From positions 1 through 6,617 of the forward strand of contig JAICQA010000154.1 in the NCBI GenBank assembly GCA_025929595.1: a stretch of DNA of 6,617 nt. The letters run 5' to 3'. A model generated the notes under the pieces. That model worked only from the letters and a program-made list of their open reading frames with translations. It did not search any database and was not told the DNA's origin. The stretch comes from Xanthobacteraceae bacterium. GTDB lineage: Bacteria; Pseudomonadota; Alphaproteobacteria; Rhizobiales; Xanthobacteraceae. Positions 6,482 to 6,617 of the stretch are shown here, one piece after another; position 1 is the first letter of the stretch, and the number at the start of each line of letters is the position of its first letter. The translations under genes and the position numbers were made by a program.

Positions 6482-6617
6482 TGTCGCTCAAGGGAAAAAC
6501 GCTCTTCATCACCGGCGCCTCGCGCGGCATCGGCCTCGCCATCGCGCTTCGTGCCGCGAAAGACGGCGCCAACATCGCCATCGCGGCCAAGACCAGCGAG
6601 CCGCATCCCAAGCTGCA
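6481..6617 (+). CDS. Short-chain dehydrogenase/reductase, HSDL2-like, partial (N-terminus only)
   Basis: The first 45 codons of an NAD(P)-dependent short-chain dehydrogenase are present and the rest lies beyond the right edge. After the start MSLKGKTLFI comes the Rossmann dinucleotide-binding motif TGASRGIG (11-18), followed by helix and strand segments ending NIAIAAKTSEPHPKL. The AAKT-xxPHPKL wording after the second strand is typical of the hydroxysteroid dehydrogenase-like 2 (HSDL2) branch of SDRs, often found with fatty-acid genes; the catalytic Ser, Tyr and Lys are not in the window. The ATG overlaps the TGA of the PyrD-like gene by one base (TGATG), so this gene is co-translated in the same operon. 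SDR membership is certain; the HSDL2 branch is a good guess; the substrate is unknown. Confidence 0.92.
   Translation, partial: MSLKGKTLFITGASRGIGLAIALRAAKDGANIAIAAKTSEPHPKL

Noticed and set aside
1..6617. Signs of a defence island, prophage, toxin-antitoxin pair or CRISPR array
   Set aside because: All genes belong to recognised metabolic, tRNA-modification or DNA-maintenance families. No direct repeat array, integrase, transposase or attachment-site duplication is visible, and base composition looks uniform.

Overview
The window is a GC-rich, densely coded piece of bacterial chromosome that looks like an alphaproteobacterium, most likely of the Hyphomicrobiales (Rhizobiales). The reasons are the strong G/C third-position bias, the two-domain Sua5-type protein, the AcdC/DmdC-type acyl-CoA dehydrogenase, and a GTCATCC...GGATGAC palindromic repeat of the kind known from Bradyrhizobium/Rhodopseudomonas-type genomes. 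This placement is inference from gene content and not a database result. I see no mobile element, CRISPR array, tRNA or rRNA.

Layout. (1) 1-312, minus: the N-terminal 104 residues of a Nudix hydrolase that runs off the left edge. (2) 348-1013, plus: a complete SRAP-family protein (YedK/HMCES), divergent from the Nudix gene with a gap of only about 20-35 bases. (3) 1014-1061: an intergenic palindromic repeat between convergent genes. (4) 3480 down to 1072, minus: a two-gene unit made of a Sua5/TsaC threonylcarbamoyl-AMP synthase followed 12 bases later by a D-2-hydroxyglutarate dehydrogenase/GlcD-like FAD oxidoreductase. (5) 3481-3598: the divergent intergenic region that must carry the promoters of units 4 and 6. 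(6) 3599 to the right edge, plus: a tight operon of an acyl-CoA dehydrogenase (DmdC/AcdC type), a PyrD-like class-2 dihydroorotate dehydrogenase homologue 12 bases later, and a short-chain dehydrogenase (HSDL2-like N-terminus) whose ATG overlaps the preceding TGA; the last gene is cut by the window end.

How the genes fit together. The left part suggests DNA and nucleotide maintenance (abasic-site crosslinking by SRAP, nucleotide hydrolysis by Nudix). The middle unit joins tRNA t6A biosynthesis with a hydroxyacid-oxidising flavoenzyme. The right operon looks catabolic (acyl-CoA oxidation plus an SDR) with a flavoprotein annotated by family as a pyrimidine-biosynthesis enzyme. Its active site differs from canonical class-2 enzymes: cysteine replaces the catalytic serine, and valine replaces an orotate-binding asparagine. 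With its neighbours, this makes a role other than, or additional to, UMP synthesis worth considering. That is the most interesting point in an otherwise ordinary housekeeping region; I found no clear evidence of a new multi-gene system.
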